Source: Gudongella sp049310905 (GTDB taxonomy: Bacteria > Bacillota > Clostridia > Tissierellales > Tissierellaceae). Taken from it: 64,000 bases of DNA. The DNA lies in contig NZ_JBMEMN010000002.1 of NCBI RefSeq assembly GCF_049310905.1, positions 111,143-175,142 of the forward strand, given 5' to 3'. The position numbers and the translations under genes are program-made. This document shows positions 26,325-35,258 of this stretch, piece by piece. Every line of letters begins with the position of its first letter. Within the stretch, counting starts at the first letter, position 1. Under the pieces are notes generated by a model. It ran no database searches. It was not told the DNA's origin and saw nothing but the letters and a program-made list of their open reading frames with translations.

Positions 26325-26867
26325 CTAAAAAGGATTGCTTTTACTAAATTCCTCAAAACTTACTAGCGACTTATCACGTTCAGAGACAATAGGTTCTGAT
26401 AACTCCCAATTGAAGTTAAAACTATTAAAACGCACTCCAGAATCAGCTTCGTTATTATAAACAGTTGAAACATTATAAATCATTATAGTATTGTCTACCA
26501 TTGATCTAAAGCCATGTGCTAAACCCTTTGGAATATAAACAGATCTGTAGTTCCTGTCATTTAATACTATTGAAATTGATTTCCCAAAGGTATTAGAACT
26601 CTTTCTCAGGTCAAGAATTACATCTGTTACTTCACCTTTTGCCACATATACAAGTTTCTCATGGTCATGCGGTGGCAACTGAAAGTGCATACCACGGATT
26701 ACATTCTTTTTTGAAATGGAAAAATAGCTTTCTTTAAAATCAGTACAAAGAGCATTTTTCTCAAAAAAATTGCTATGATACGTTTTAGTAAAGCTTCCTC
26801 TTTCATCAGAAGCATAAAAATTTTCTATTATAAAAACACCTTCAAGTTCGGTTTTAATTAATTTCAT
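26325..26867 (-). CDS. RmlC-like sugar epimerase, AscE-like
   Basis: A 180-residue cupin of the dTDP-4-dehydrorhamnose 3,5-epimerase family. It has the catalytic histidine region 'IRGMHFQLPPHDHEKLVYV', the strand 'GEVTDVILDLRKSSNTFGK' and 'YIPKGLAHGFRS'. There is no RmlA/B/D set nearby; instead it lies between CDP-glucose 4,6-dehydratase and a reductase. That points to the 5-epimerase step of CDP-ascarylose synthesis. It overlaps the upstream dehydratase gene by 4 bp and leaves 12 bp before the reductase. Confidence 0.8.
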   Translation of the reverse strand: MKLIKTELEGVFIIENFYASDERGSFTKTYHSNFFEKNALCTDFKESYFSISKKNVIRGMHFQLPPHDHEKLVYVAKGEVTDVILDLRKSSNTFGKSISIVLNDRNYRSVYIPKGLAHGFRSMVDNTIMIYNVSTVYNNEADSGVRFNSFNFNWELSEPIVSERDKSLVSFEEFSKSNPF

Positions 26868-27946
26868 TCATATCCCCCTTTAACGGAGAAATCAGTAATT
26901 TGTTGCTTACATAATTCATAAACCTCTGTATTGTTGTAGTCTTTATACCAATCAATGGTATACTTAATGGTTTCATCTATATTTAGAGTTGGCACCCAGC
27001 CCAATTTAAATCTTGCTTTCGAAATATCAAGTGCTAAAAGCTTTGCTTCGTGAACAGCGTTAGGATCAGAGACATCTTTTAACTCTCCTCTTTCATAATT
27101 ATTTATAACAGATTGTGCAATATTCCATACAGGTATTATTGAACTTAGTTCAGGACCAAAATTCCATGCTTCAGCATAATCTACAGGGTTATTGTACATT
27201 TTTTCACCTAACATCAAATAACCACTTAAAGGCTCAAGAACATGTTCCCATGGTCTAACTGATTTAGGACTTCTAATCTCAATTGGATTGCCGGCTTCTA
27301 TTGCTTTTATACAATCTGGAATGATTCTGTCTTTAGCCCAATCTCCACCACCAATTACATTTCCAGCTCTCACACTCGCAATGGATTTGCCATGTTTTTC
27401 ATATTCTTGAGGATTGAAATAAGAGAGTCGCCATGAGTTAATTGCAATCTCAGCAGCGCCCTTTGATGATGAATAAGGATCATAACCGCCCATTGAATCG
27501 GATTCTCTATACCCCCAAAGCTGCTCTTTATTGTCATAGCACTTATCTGTAGTAATCATAATACCTACTTTAGCGGCCTTCGTTTTTCGAATGGCTTCGA
27601 GAACATTTATTGTTCCCATCACATTGATCTCATAGGTCTCAACAGGATTCTCATAGGATAGTCTAACTAAAGGCTGTGCTGCAAGATGAAATACAAACTC
27701 AGGCTCATAGCTACTGAACACTCCTTCTAGTTTACTCTTATCACGAATATCTCCTCTGATGTCAATTATCTTTTCGCCAATCTTTGATAATACAAAATTA
27801 TCTCTCTCTGTGTAGGGGTCTAATGCATAACCTATTACCTTCGCGCCTAACTCATGCAACCAGATAGAGAGCCAAGAGCCTTTAAAACCCGTATGACCGG
27901 TGACTAATACCGTTTTATCTTTATAAATATTATTGAATACCTTCAT
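26864..27946 (-). CDS. rfbG: CDP-glucose 4,6-dehydratase
   Basis: A ~360-residue extended short-chain dehydrogenase. The ATG at 27946 is preferred to the GTG nine bases upstream, which overlaps the preceding stop codon. The NAD loop is 'VLVTGHTGFKGSWLSIWLHE', and the active site is 'DPYSSSKGAAEIAINSW' (Y-x3-K) after 'MITTDKCYDNKE'. 'GHTGFKGSWL' is characteristic of RfbG/DdhB. It converts CDP-glucose to CDP-4-keto-6-deoxyglucose, the second step of 3,6-dideoxyhexose synthesis, and follows the cytidylyltransferase gene without a gap. Confidence 0.93.
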   Translation of the reverse strand: MKVFNNIYKDKTVLVTGHTGFKGSWLSIWLHELGAKVIGYALDPYTERDNFVLSKIGEKIIDIRGDIRDKSKLEGVFSSYEPEFVFHLAAQPLVRLSYENPVETYEINVMGTINVLEAIRKTKAAKVGIMITTDKCYDNKEQLWGYRESDSMGGYDPYSSSKGAAEIAINSWRLSYFNPQEYEKHGKSIASVRAGNVIGGGDWAKDRIIPDCIKAIEAGNPIEIRSPKSVRPWEHVLEPLSGYLMLGEKMYNNPVDYAEAWNFGPELSSIIPVWNIAQSVINNYERGELKDVSDPNAVHEAKLLALDISKARFKLGWVPTLNIDETIKYTIDWYKDYNNTEVYELCKQQITDFSVKGGYE

Positions 27947-27948
27947 TC

Positions 27949-28722
27949 CTACCACACTTTCCAGAAAGCTTCATTATTTTTCCATATTCTTTCTAAGTAA
28001 CTCAAATCTCTTTCTGTATCCATACAAGCCCATAAACCATCATGCTTATAGACAGCAATTTTACCTTCAGAAGCCAATTGCTCTAAAATACCCGCTTCTA
28101 AATCACAACTCTCATCTGCTGTTAAATAATTCAATAACTCTTTATTAAAAACCATGTATCCACCATTAATCATTCCCTGTGAAGCCTGTGCTTTTTCTTC
28201 AAAAGATGTTAGAATATCTCCTTCAGCAACAAGTTCACCGAATCTAGCAGGGGGGTGTACACCAGAAATAGTAACAATTTTATTAGTATTATTATGAAAC
28301 TCTATTAGATTGTTGATGTTAATATCCGCTACACCGTCGCCATATGTTAATAAGTTGATATCATCATCAAGGTATTTCTCAATTCGCTTCAGTCTTCCTC
28401 CTTTAAGAGTATTAAGACCTGTATCAACTAATGTAACCTTCCAATCAAGCTCATCATGCCCATTATGAAATTCCACACTATTGTCTGACAGATTTACAGT
28501 AAAATCATTGTTATTTGCATCATAATGCAGAAAATAATCCTTGATTACATCGCCTTTATAACCTAGGCAAATAACAAACTCTTTGATCCCGTAATGGGCA
28601 TAGGTCTTCATAATATGCCACATTATTGGCTTACCACCAACTTGAACCATCGGCTTTGGTATCGAGTTTGTCAGATTACCTAATCTACTACCATAACCAC
28701 CTGCTAAAATTACTAATTTCAT
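27949..28722 (-). CDS. rfbF: Glucose-1-phosphate cytidylyltransferase
   Basis: A 257-residue nucleotidyltransferase from the ATG at 28722, which has GGGAGTGA five bases upstream. The signature 'LVILAGGYGSRLGNLTNSIP', then 'KPMVQVGGKPIMWHIMKTYA', and 'LLTYGDGVADININ' with the metal-binding aspartate are typical of RfbF/DdhA. It makes CDP-glucose from CTP and glucose-1-phosphate, the committed step to CDP-3,6-dideoxyhexoses. Length and motifs are normal. Confidence 0.95.
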   Translation of the reverse strand: MKLVILAGGYGSRLGNLTNSIPKPMVQVGGKPIMWHIMKTYAHYGIKEFVICLGYKGDVIKDYFLHYDANNNDFTVNLSDNSVEFHNGHDELDWKVTLVDTGLNTLKGGRLKRIEKYLDDDINLLTYGDGVADININNLIEFHNNTNKIVTISGVHPPARFGELVAEGDILTSFEEKAQASQGMINGGYMVFNKELLNYLTADESCDLEAGILEQLASEGKIAVYKHDGLWACMDTERDLSYLERIWKNNEAFWKVW

Positions 28723-28727
28723 TTTCT

Positions 28728-29408
28728 TCACTCCCATTCGTCCATATATATTTTTGTGTATCCGTTTTTTATGAGTATTTCCTTATAGTTTTGGTTAAAT
28801 GATTTGCTACCACATAAATAAATATGGGTTTCTTTATCAGCTATCCTATTAATGTCTTCTACAGTGATACGATTGTTATGACAGTTGCTATATTTCTCTC
28901 TTGTAACAAAGACTTCCATTCGTTCTCCAAGCATTTCTTTTAGAGATCCATAATGGAGCAAGTCATTGAAATATTTTGCGCTATAAAAAAGAGAAATATT
29001 ATCTAAAAGATTGTTCAACTCGTAGTATTTGACTAGACTTAAATAAGGTGTGATTCCTACACCACCTGCAATGAATAGGTGCTTTTCATTCACTGAGTTC
29101 TTATTGAATAAATCACCAAATGGATATTTAATGGTGCACTTATTACCCACACCCAGTTCATCGAATATCTTAGAAGTATAGAACCCTACATTCTTAATAA
29201 TGAACTTCATGACACCTTTTTCATAAGAAGCTATACTGAAAGTTCTTGAATCAGGCCAAATGTCAGAAGCAGTGACCAAATCTAAAGTGAGCTGAACAAA
29301 GGAACCTGGATTGTACTTGCGTTCTTTTTCTAATTCTAGAACATATTCTCTGATATCTTTGCTGTGCTCAACAATTTGTACAACTTTTGCTTGCGTTACA
29401 TGATTCAT
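28728..29408 (-). CDS. FAD/NAD oxidoreductase, short CDP-6-deoxy-delta-3,4-glucoseen reductase-like (DdhD/AscD)
   Basis: A 226-residue ferredoxin-NADP-reductase-type protein. FAD motif 'DSRTFSIASYEKG' (R-x-x-S), NAD(P) motif 'LFIAGGVGITPYLSLVKYYE', and C-terminal 'HIYLCGSKSFNQNYKEIL'. It overlaps the rfbH stop by 4 bp, so it should be the electron donor for the RfbH dehydrase. Classical DdhD/AscD enzymes are ~330 residues and carry an N-terminal plant-type [2Fe-2S] domain; that domain is absent here, with the flavin barrel starting at once. An external ferredoxin may be needed. Confidence 0.8.
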   Translation of the reverse strand: MNHVTQAKVVQIVEHSKDIREYVLELEKERKYNPGSFVQLTLDLVTASDIWPDSRTFSIASYEKGVMKFIIKNVGFYTSKIFDELGVGNKCTIKYPFGDLFNKNSVNEKHLFIAGGVGITPYLSLVKYYELNNLLDNISLFYSAKYFNDLLHYGSLKEMLGERMEVFVTREKYSNCHNNRITVEDINRIADKETHIYLCGSKSFNQNYKEILIKNGYTKIYMDEWE

Positions 29409-30718
29409 TGGTCGAGCTCCTTGAAGAAGTTTTCAAATATTTTGGCAATATACTTAACCTGCTCATCATTTATGCCTGGATAAACGCCTATAAAGAAAGT
29501 ATTATTCATGATGTAATCAGTATTTTTCAGGTCTCCGATAATTCTACATTCAATATCTAGATATGCTGGTTGTTTAGTAACATTACCAGCAAAAAGAAGT
29601 CTGGTCATTATCATGTTCTTTTCTAAATACATTGTTAAGTCGTTTCTAGAGAACTTCTCATTTTCTTTAACTGTGATTGGAAATCCAAACCAAGAAGGAT
29701 CAGAATTCTTCGTCGCTTCAGGCATAATCAAAAGCTCTTCATATTTCAAAAGTTCATTCTTAATCTTAGAAAAATTTTCTTTTCTCTTCTCAATAAAACT
29801 TGGTAATTTTTCTAACTGAGCCATTCCAACCGCAGCTTGCATATCTGTAACTTTCAAATTGTATCCAATATGGCTATACACATATTTATGATCATATCCG
29901 ACTGGTAGCTTTCCATACTGCATACTAAAGCGTCTTCCACATGTGTTGTCGGCACCCGGTCCACAATAACAATCGCGGCCCCAATCTCTAAAAGATGTTG
30001 CTATCCTCATCAACTCATCATCGTTTGTCAGTACTGCTCCACCTTCACCCATGGTCATATGATGTGCAGGATAAAAGCTTACTGTAGCAAGATGACCAAA
30101 AGTTCCTACTTTTTTACCATTGTAAGTTGATCCAACAGCATCACAGCAATCTTCTACAACAAATAAATCGTGCTTATTAGCAAACTCCATAATTGCATCT
30201 AAATCAAAAGGATTTCCTAATGTATGTGCTATCATTATCGCTCTTGTTTTATCCGATAATGCATTTTCCAAATCATTAACTTTTATATTGTAAGTTCCAA
30301 TTTCCACATCAACAAACACTGGGATTAAACCATTTTGAATAATTGGATTGATTGTTGTTGGAAATCCTGCTGCAACCGTGATGACTTCATCGCCTTTTTT
30401 TAATCTCTTATCCCCCAATTTAGGTGATGTCAGCGTTGTAAATGCCACTAAATTAGCTGAAGATCCTGAGTTCACAAGTAAACAATGCTCCAGATCCATA
30501 AACTGAGCAAACTCATACTCAAAATCGTTGGCATATCGTCCAGCTGTTAGCCAAAAATCTAATGAAGAATCCACAAGATTTATAAGTTCATTTTCATCAA
30601 ACACTCTTCTTGCAAATGGAATTCGATCACCTTCTGAATACGCATCATCCTTAAAAGCAACATCATAGTATTCTTTTACCTTCGTAAGTATTTCTTTTCT
30701 TAAAGTATCTTTGTTCAT
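29405..30718 (-). CDS. rfbH: CDP-4-keto-6-deoxy-D-glucose 3-dehydrase
   Basis: A 437-residue PMP-dependent enzyme. The ATG at 30718 has GGAGGTAAACAAA directly upstream; the ATG 42 bases earlier lacks a site. The family hallmark is visible: the PLP-lysine of aminotransferases is replaced by histidine in 'SFYPAHHMTMGEGGAVL'. The [2Fe-2S] ligands lie in 'DWGRDCYCGPGADNTCGRRF'. It removes the C3 hydroxyl of CDP-4-keto-6-deoxyglucose together with a flavin reductase, encoded next. This is the defining step of 3,6-dideoxyhexose synthesis. Confidence 0.95.
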   Translation of the reverse strand: MNKDTLRKEILTKVKEYYDVAFKDDAYSEGDRIPFARRVFDENELINLVDSSLDFWLTAGRYANDFEYEFAQFMDLEHCLLVNSGSSANLVAFTTLTSPKLGDKRLKKGDEVITVAAGFPTTINPIIQNGLIPVFVDVEIGTYNIKVNDLENALSDKTRAIMIAHTLGNPFDLDAIMEFANKHDLFVVEDCCDAVGSTYNGKKVGTFGHLATVSFYPAHHMTMGEGGAVLTNDDELMRIATSFRDWGRDCYCGPGADNTCGRRFSMQYGKLPVGYDHKYVYSHIGYNLKVTDMQAAVGMAQLEKLPSFIEKRKENFSKIKNELLKYEELLIMPEATKNSDPSWFGFPITVKENEKFSRNDLTMYLEKNMIMTRLLFAGNVTKQPAYLDIECRIIGDLKNTDYIMNNTFFIGVYPGINDEQVKYIAKIFENFFKELDQ

Positions 30719-30790
30719 TTTGTTTACCTCCAAATTTATTGGTTTTAAATTTTTTCTCATTTAAAAACTGCACTACAAAAGTGTTATCCT

Positions 30791-31924
30791 TTACAAAGAA
30801 TTAATTATATTAACCATTTTCTCCTTGAAACTATCTTCAGAAAAATTACTCAGGTACACTTCATACGCATTGTTTATCCTGCTCTGAATCACATCTAAAT
30901 CTAAATTTGATATGTACTCAATGGATTGAGCTATTGATTCAGGAATATTCTTTGAATAGAAAATATCATTCTCCCCATCAAAAAATTCTTTTGGTGCAAT
31001 AGATTCTCCCGTTAATACAGGTGCTTTCATGGCAACTCCATCAATTAGTTTATTAACTAGCACATTTTTTGCTTTATCACTGTCACCAAAATTTCCTAGT
31101 ACGATGTCACAATTATGAACTAGAAATTCTTCTAATTTTCCATTTTTAAAAGTATAATCATTTTCGATAGAAATTACATCTTGTAAGGATAGCTCTTCAA
31201 CCACCTTAGAGTACACAACAGATTTCTCATGTGAATTACCGAATAAATAAATTCTAAACTTTATATTTTTATCATTTAAGATCTTTCCAGCTTCAATGAT
31301 TTTCTCTATGCCATGTAGAGGAATATATGTACCCCACCAACATATTGAAATGTAATCATTCTTCCCCGTAAAAAAAGGCAACTCCACCCCTCTTTTTTCA
31401 TCTACACATAATGGGACTACTTGGTGTTTTATTCTAGATAGATCCACTTCAGCCAACTTTGAGTATCTTTTTGCTTCCGTAGAATTCAAATAGAGAACTA
31501 TACTCGAATTCATAGTGATATTCCTATCAAATTTCTTGAGTTTAATAGCTTTTTTACTTCCTTCTTCAAATAGTCCCCTATCATTCACTTTTGTGTCGTA
31601 CTCAGATATATAAAAATCAGTAATTATTTGCTTTCTAAATAATTTAGCTATGTTAAACTCAAACTGTCTATTATTATTCATGGCGGGCAAAATCACTATG
31701 TCTGCCATAGATAGGAATAGTATTTTAGTTGGAAAAGCGATGATTTTTTGTAATATTTTTATAATTTTCCTTCTAGTTCTATGTGTAAATTTCATGCTTC
31801 CTGCATATTTCAGAGACACTATACTACAATAATAAATTTTATGATTACTATCTAATAATATTTTGATTAAATTCTGAGTCCTATAACTTCCTTTGACTTC
31901 TCCGATTATATATATGTTCTTCAT
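30791..31924 (-). CDS. Glycosyltransferase, GT4-like
   Basis: A 377-residue GT-B-type protein starting at the ATG at 31924 with GAGGTGAGT upstream. The N-terminus 'KNIYIIGEVKGSYRTQNLIK' and the C-terminal half, with 'YISICWWGTYIPLHGIEKII' and the loop 'LGNFGDSDKAKNVLVNKLID', fit a family 4-like transferase. It lies between the dideoxyhexose genes and the flippase, so it may transfer the dideoxyhexose; that assignment is inference. Confidence 0.7.
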   Translation of the reverse strand: MKNIYIIGEVKGSYRTQNLIKILLDSNHKIYYCSIVSLKYAGSMKFTHRTRRKIIKILQKIIAFPTKILFLSMADIVILPAMNNNRQFEFNIAKLFRKQIITDFYISEYDTKVNDRGLFEEGSKKAIKLKKFDRNITMNSSIVLYLNSTEAKRYSKLAEVDLSRIKHQVVPLCVDEKRGVELPFFTGKNDYISICWWGTYIPLHGIEKIIEAGKILNDKNIKFRIYLFGNSHEKSVVYSKVVEELSLQDVISIENDYTFKNGKLEEFLVHNCDIVLGNFGDSDKAKNVLVNKLIDGVAMKAPVLTGESIAPKEFFDGENDIFYSKNIPESIAQSIEYISNLDLDVIQSRINNAYEVYLSNFSEDSFKEKMVNIINSL

Positions 31925-31968
31925 CAAAATTAACTCACCTCTACTCCACCAATACGATTTTTCTAGTA

Positions 31969-33429
31969 TTATTTATAATCATTTTTTCTAGGAGCTTTTA
32001 TAAAAATTTTTGTAATATGTCTAGTTTGCCTAGTAACTACCATAGCTAGAATAAAAACTACCCCACCAAATATTAATTTGATTAGTGCTGATAGTAATAG
32101 ATTATTTATAGTAATCATAGAAATAAAATATAATCCCACAAATGTTACTATAAAAATTATCAAATCAGGTAATAAACTCTTAAAAAAAACAGTAGTTGAT
32201 TTTTTTAACCCTTTGTTTATCAACAAATAGAATGAGATAACAATATTTAAGTTGTATGCTAGTGTGACGCATACAGCAACTGCATTAATACTACCAAATC
32301 CAATCCCGATTACGATCGAGCCAACTATTAAAAAAGCTGAAACAACACCTGCATTAAATAACAACTTAGTATTCCCAATACTTTGAAAAATTGAACCTGT
32401 ACTAGACGTTATCATCTGTGCCCATATCGATAATGCCAAAAATCTAAAACTTAGTATAGAATCATACCACTGATTACCAAATAATAATATAACTATTTCT
32501 TCTGCAGCAAAAAAAGAATACGCTGAAGCAAACACTCCGAGTAACGAAAGAATCTTGATAACTTTCATATACTGTATATATATATAATTCTTGTCTTCTT
32601 GATGTGCGGATAAAATTGGATGTAATACTGGGGTGATAACGTGTGTCAAATTTTGAACGGGGTAAAGCATAAGTTTATAAGATTTATCATAAAACCCTAA
32701 TGCAGAATTCCCCATAAATTTACCAATTAACAGATTATCCATATTCCTAGAGAAATAATTTATTATACTAAAAGCCATCTGATATGATGAAAATTCTTTT
32801 ATTTTCTGGATGCTCTGTTTGTTAATCTTTATATTAAACTTAGGTTTTACCGTATACAAATTCCATAAGAAAGTAATAAATGCGACTAGTATTGAATGGA
32901 AAACTATTGAATAATATTTAAACCCTATAAGCGCTAAGATTATGGTAGGTATAGCGGATAGAATGGAAACTATCACCAATCTTAAATTAACTAATTTGAA
33001 CCTGTGTGCTTTAAGAAGCAACGCATTTGGCACAATATTTATTGTGTTAAAGAATAATGATACTCCTAATAAAGCTCCAATCGGAATATAAACTTGATTA
33101 TTATAAAAATATGAAATAAGTATGGAAAAAAACGCAAATAAAGTGCCCATTGCTAACCCTATATATAAAGTTAATGAAAAGATATTATCTGTGTCATTCT
33201 CATCAATGCTTTTATTCTGAATAATTGCAGGACCTATACCCATATTGGCAACAAGTGTGAAAAAAGATGTAAAAACAGTTACTACAGCCACAATGCCAAA
33301 ATCCTCTGGTGTCAATATTCTAGCTAAAATTGCACCATATATAAGTTGTATAAATATATTTGTATACTTTCCCAAGAAATTAATTATTGTCGCTTTTCTG
33401 ATTGATATTGATTGACTATCTACTCCCAT
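31969..33429 (-). CDS. wzx: Wzx-type polysaccharide flippase
   Basis: A 486-residue protein with about twelve to fourteen hydrophobic helices, beginning 'ISIRKATIINFLGKYTNIFI', typical of the MOP/PST exporter family ('ILTPEDFGIVAVVTVFTSFF', 'ALGFYDKSYKLMLYPVQNLT'). Such proteins flip undecaprenyl-diphosphate-linked repeat units to the outer face of the membrane. It is the only flippase in the locus and pairs with the Wzy-like protein, so assembly is likely Wzx/Wzy dependent. Confidence 0.85.
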   Translation of the reverse strand: MGVDSQSISIRKATIINFLGKYTNIFIQLIYGAILARILTPEDFGIVAVVTVFTSFFTLVANMGIGPAIIQNKSIDENDTDNIFSLTLYIGLAMGTLFAFFSILISYFYNNQVYIPIGALLGVSLFFNTINIVPNALLLKAHRFKLVNLRLVIVSILSAIPTIILALIGFKYYSIVFHSILVAFITFLWNLYTVKPKFNIKINKQSIQKIKEFSSYQMAFSIINYFSRNMDNLLIGKFMGNSALGFYDKSYKLMLYPVQNLTHVITPVLHPILSAHQEDKNYIYIQYMKVIKILSLLGVFASAYSFFAAEEIVILLFGNQWYDSILSFRFLALSIWAQMITSSTGSIFQSIGNTKLLFNAGVVSAFLIVGSIVIGIGFGSINAVAVCVTLAYNLNIVISFYLLINKGLKKSTTVFFKSLLPDLIIFIVTFVGLYFISMITINNLLLSALIKLIFGGVVFILAMVVTRQTRHITKIFIKAPRKNDYK

Positions 33430-33449
33430 TTTTCATCATTTCCCTTTTA

Positions 33450-34616
33450 TTAATCTCTACTAAATAAATCTCTTGTGTAGACCTTATCCACGACATCTTT
33501 AATCTCATCAGATAGTCTGTTAGCAACAATCACATCAGAAATTTGTTTAAACTCATCAAAGTCTTTGATCACTCTTGAATGATAGAACTCATCTTCAAGA
33601 AGTGCTGGTTCAAATACTACTACCTCGATACCTTTAGCTTTGATACGCTTCATAACACCCTGGATTGCGGACTGACGGAAGTTATCAGAATCCATCTTCA
33701 TTGTAAGTCTATAAATACCCACAATCTTTGGCTGTCTTTTAAGAATCATATCAGCAATATGATCTTTTCTCGTCCGGTTAGCATCAACAATTGCCCCGAT
33801 AATGTTATTTGGCACGTCCTGATAATTAGCCAAAAGCTGCTTTGTATCCTTAGGCAAGCAGTATCCACCATAACCAAAGGAAGGATTGTTGTAGTGGCTG
33901 CCAATACGGGGATCTAAGCCAACTCCTTCGATAATTTGCTTAGTATCCAGTCCTCTTACTTCCGCATAGGAATCAAGCTCGTTGAAATACGCCACACGCA
34001 GCGCAAGGTAAGTGTTTGCAAAGAGTTTAATTGCTTCTGCTTCAGTCGAATGGGTATATAAAATCGGAATATCATTTTTAATTGCTCCTTGTGCTAGAAG
34101 TTCAGCGAATACTTTAGCTCTCTCAGACCGCTCTCCCACAACAATTCTTGATGGGTAAAGATTATCATAAAGCGCTTTTCCTTCTCTTAAGAATTCAGGT
34201 GAAAAGATTACATTTTCAGTATCAAACTTCTCTTGGATAGATTTAGTGTATCCAACCGGAACTGTAGATTTTATAACCATTACAGCTTCTGGATTTATGG
34301 ATAATACATTTGCAATTACAGCTTCAACAGTTCTGGTATTGAAATAATTCTTATCTGAATCGTAGTTTGTTGGTGTTGAAATAATGACATAGTCTGCATC
34401 TTTAAATGCAACATAATTATCTGTAGTAGCTTTTAGATTCAATTCTTTAGTGGCTAAGTATTCTTCAATTTCAGTGTCAATGATTGGTGATTTTTTATTG
34501 TTAATCATATCAACCTTCTCTTGGATGATGTCTAGTGCAATAACCTCATTATGTTGTGCTAAAAGTATGGCATTTGACAGACCAACGTAGCCAGTTCCAG
34601 CTATTGTAATTTTCAC
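33450..34616 (-). CDS. ugd: UDP-glucose 6-dehydrogenase
   Basis: A 388-residue enzyme from a GTG start with GGAGAGG upstream. The NAD loop 'ITIAGTGYVGLSNAILLAQH', 'VIKSTVPVGYTKSIQEKF', 'IFSPEFLREGKALYDNL' and the catalytic cysteine in 'NPSFGYGGYCLPKDTKQLL' are all present. It oxidises UDP-glucose to UDP-glucuronate, so the polymer probably contains a uronic acid. Its substrate would come from GalU at 17.6 kb. Confidence 0.95.
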   Translation of the reverse strand: MKITIAGTGYVGLSNAILLAQHNEVIALDIIQEKVDMINNKKSPIIDTEIEEYLATKELNLKATTDNYVAFKDADYVIISTPTNYDSDKNYFNTRTVEAVIANVLSINPEAVMVIKSTVPVGYTKSIQEKFDTENVIFSPEFLREGKALYDNLYPSRIVVGERSERAKVFAELLAQGAIKNDIPILYTHSTEAEAIKLFANTYLALRVAYFNELDSYAEVRGLDTKQIIEGVGLDPRIGSHYNNPSFGYGGYCLPKDTKQLLANYQDVPNNIIGAIVDANRTRKDHIADMILKRQPKIVGIYRLTMKMDSDNFRQSAIQGVMKRIKAKGIEVVVFEPALLEDEFYHSRVIKDFDEFKQISDVIVANRLSDEIKDVVDKVYTRDLFSRD

Positions 34617-34766
34617 AAGTAACCTCTCCTTCTGGTAGCATTTACATGCTAAACAAATATACTTTTAAAATATTAGTTTGTTGCTTCTTAATCAAATAGT
34701 TTTGGCATTACTGAAAAATTCTTTCCAACAAGTTATCTCTTTGTACTTGTTCAATTTTCATATTAC

Positions 34767-35257
34767 TTAAACGACTTTTCTTTTCATGGTTAACTTATAT
34801 CCCTTCCCGTAATAAAATGGGCCAAATGATTGTGGCATTAAATACATTTTTATACCATGTTTTTTAGCTATAAGTATATTAATTAGATAGTCAAATGAAC
34901 GTCTTATACCTCGTTGAGATGATAATGCATAACCACTAACATCGATTATATAATCCGAATCTTCCAGTATTTTTTTCAGTGAATTAACTTCATTATTAAA
35001 CAATTTATATTTCTTATATTTTATTGATTTGTTTATGGTAGAAAGAATAGTCCCAGCAAAATTAATCTTGAGTCTATCAAGCCAGGGCATAATCTTAAAA
35101 TTACATTTGCTTCTACTATCATTTGATTAATTAATACTTGACAGTTATACTACCTCTTTTTCCGGCATATTTTTTTGATATGATCAATCATTGTAAAGGT
35201 CATAGCTTCAGCACCTTTATTATTCATTTTTCCTCCGACAATCAGTACGTACCTCAT
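34767..35257 (-). pseudogene. Broken polysaccharide pyruvyltransferase
   Basis: The ATG at 35257 follows GAGGGACTAGT and reads 'MRYVLIVGGKMNNKGAEAMT' before a frame break near 35150. The frame is recovered at 'MPWLDRLKINFAGTILSTIN' and continues through 'DSDYIIDVSGYALSSQRG' and 'MYLMPQSFGPFYYGKGYKLT', then stops. This is the N-terminal portion of a CsaB-type pyruvyltransferase, whose usual length is about 350-400 residues; the C-terminal half is missing. Both a frameshift and a truncation are visible, so the gene is dead. The polymer may have lost a pyruvate modification. Confidence 0.8.
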
Positions 35258-35258
35258 A

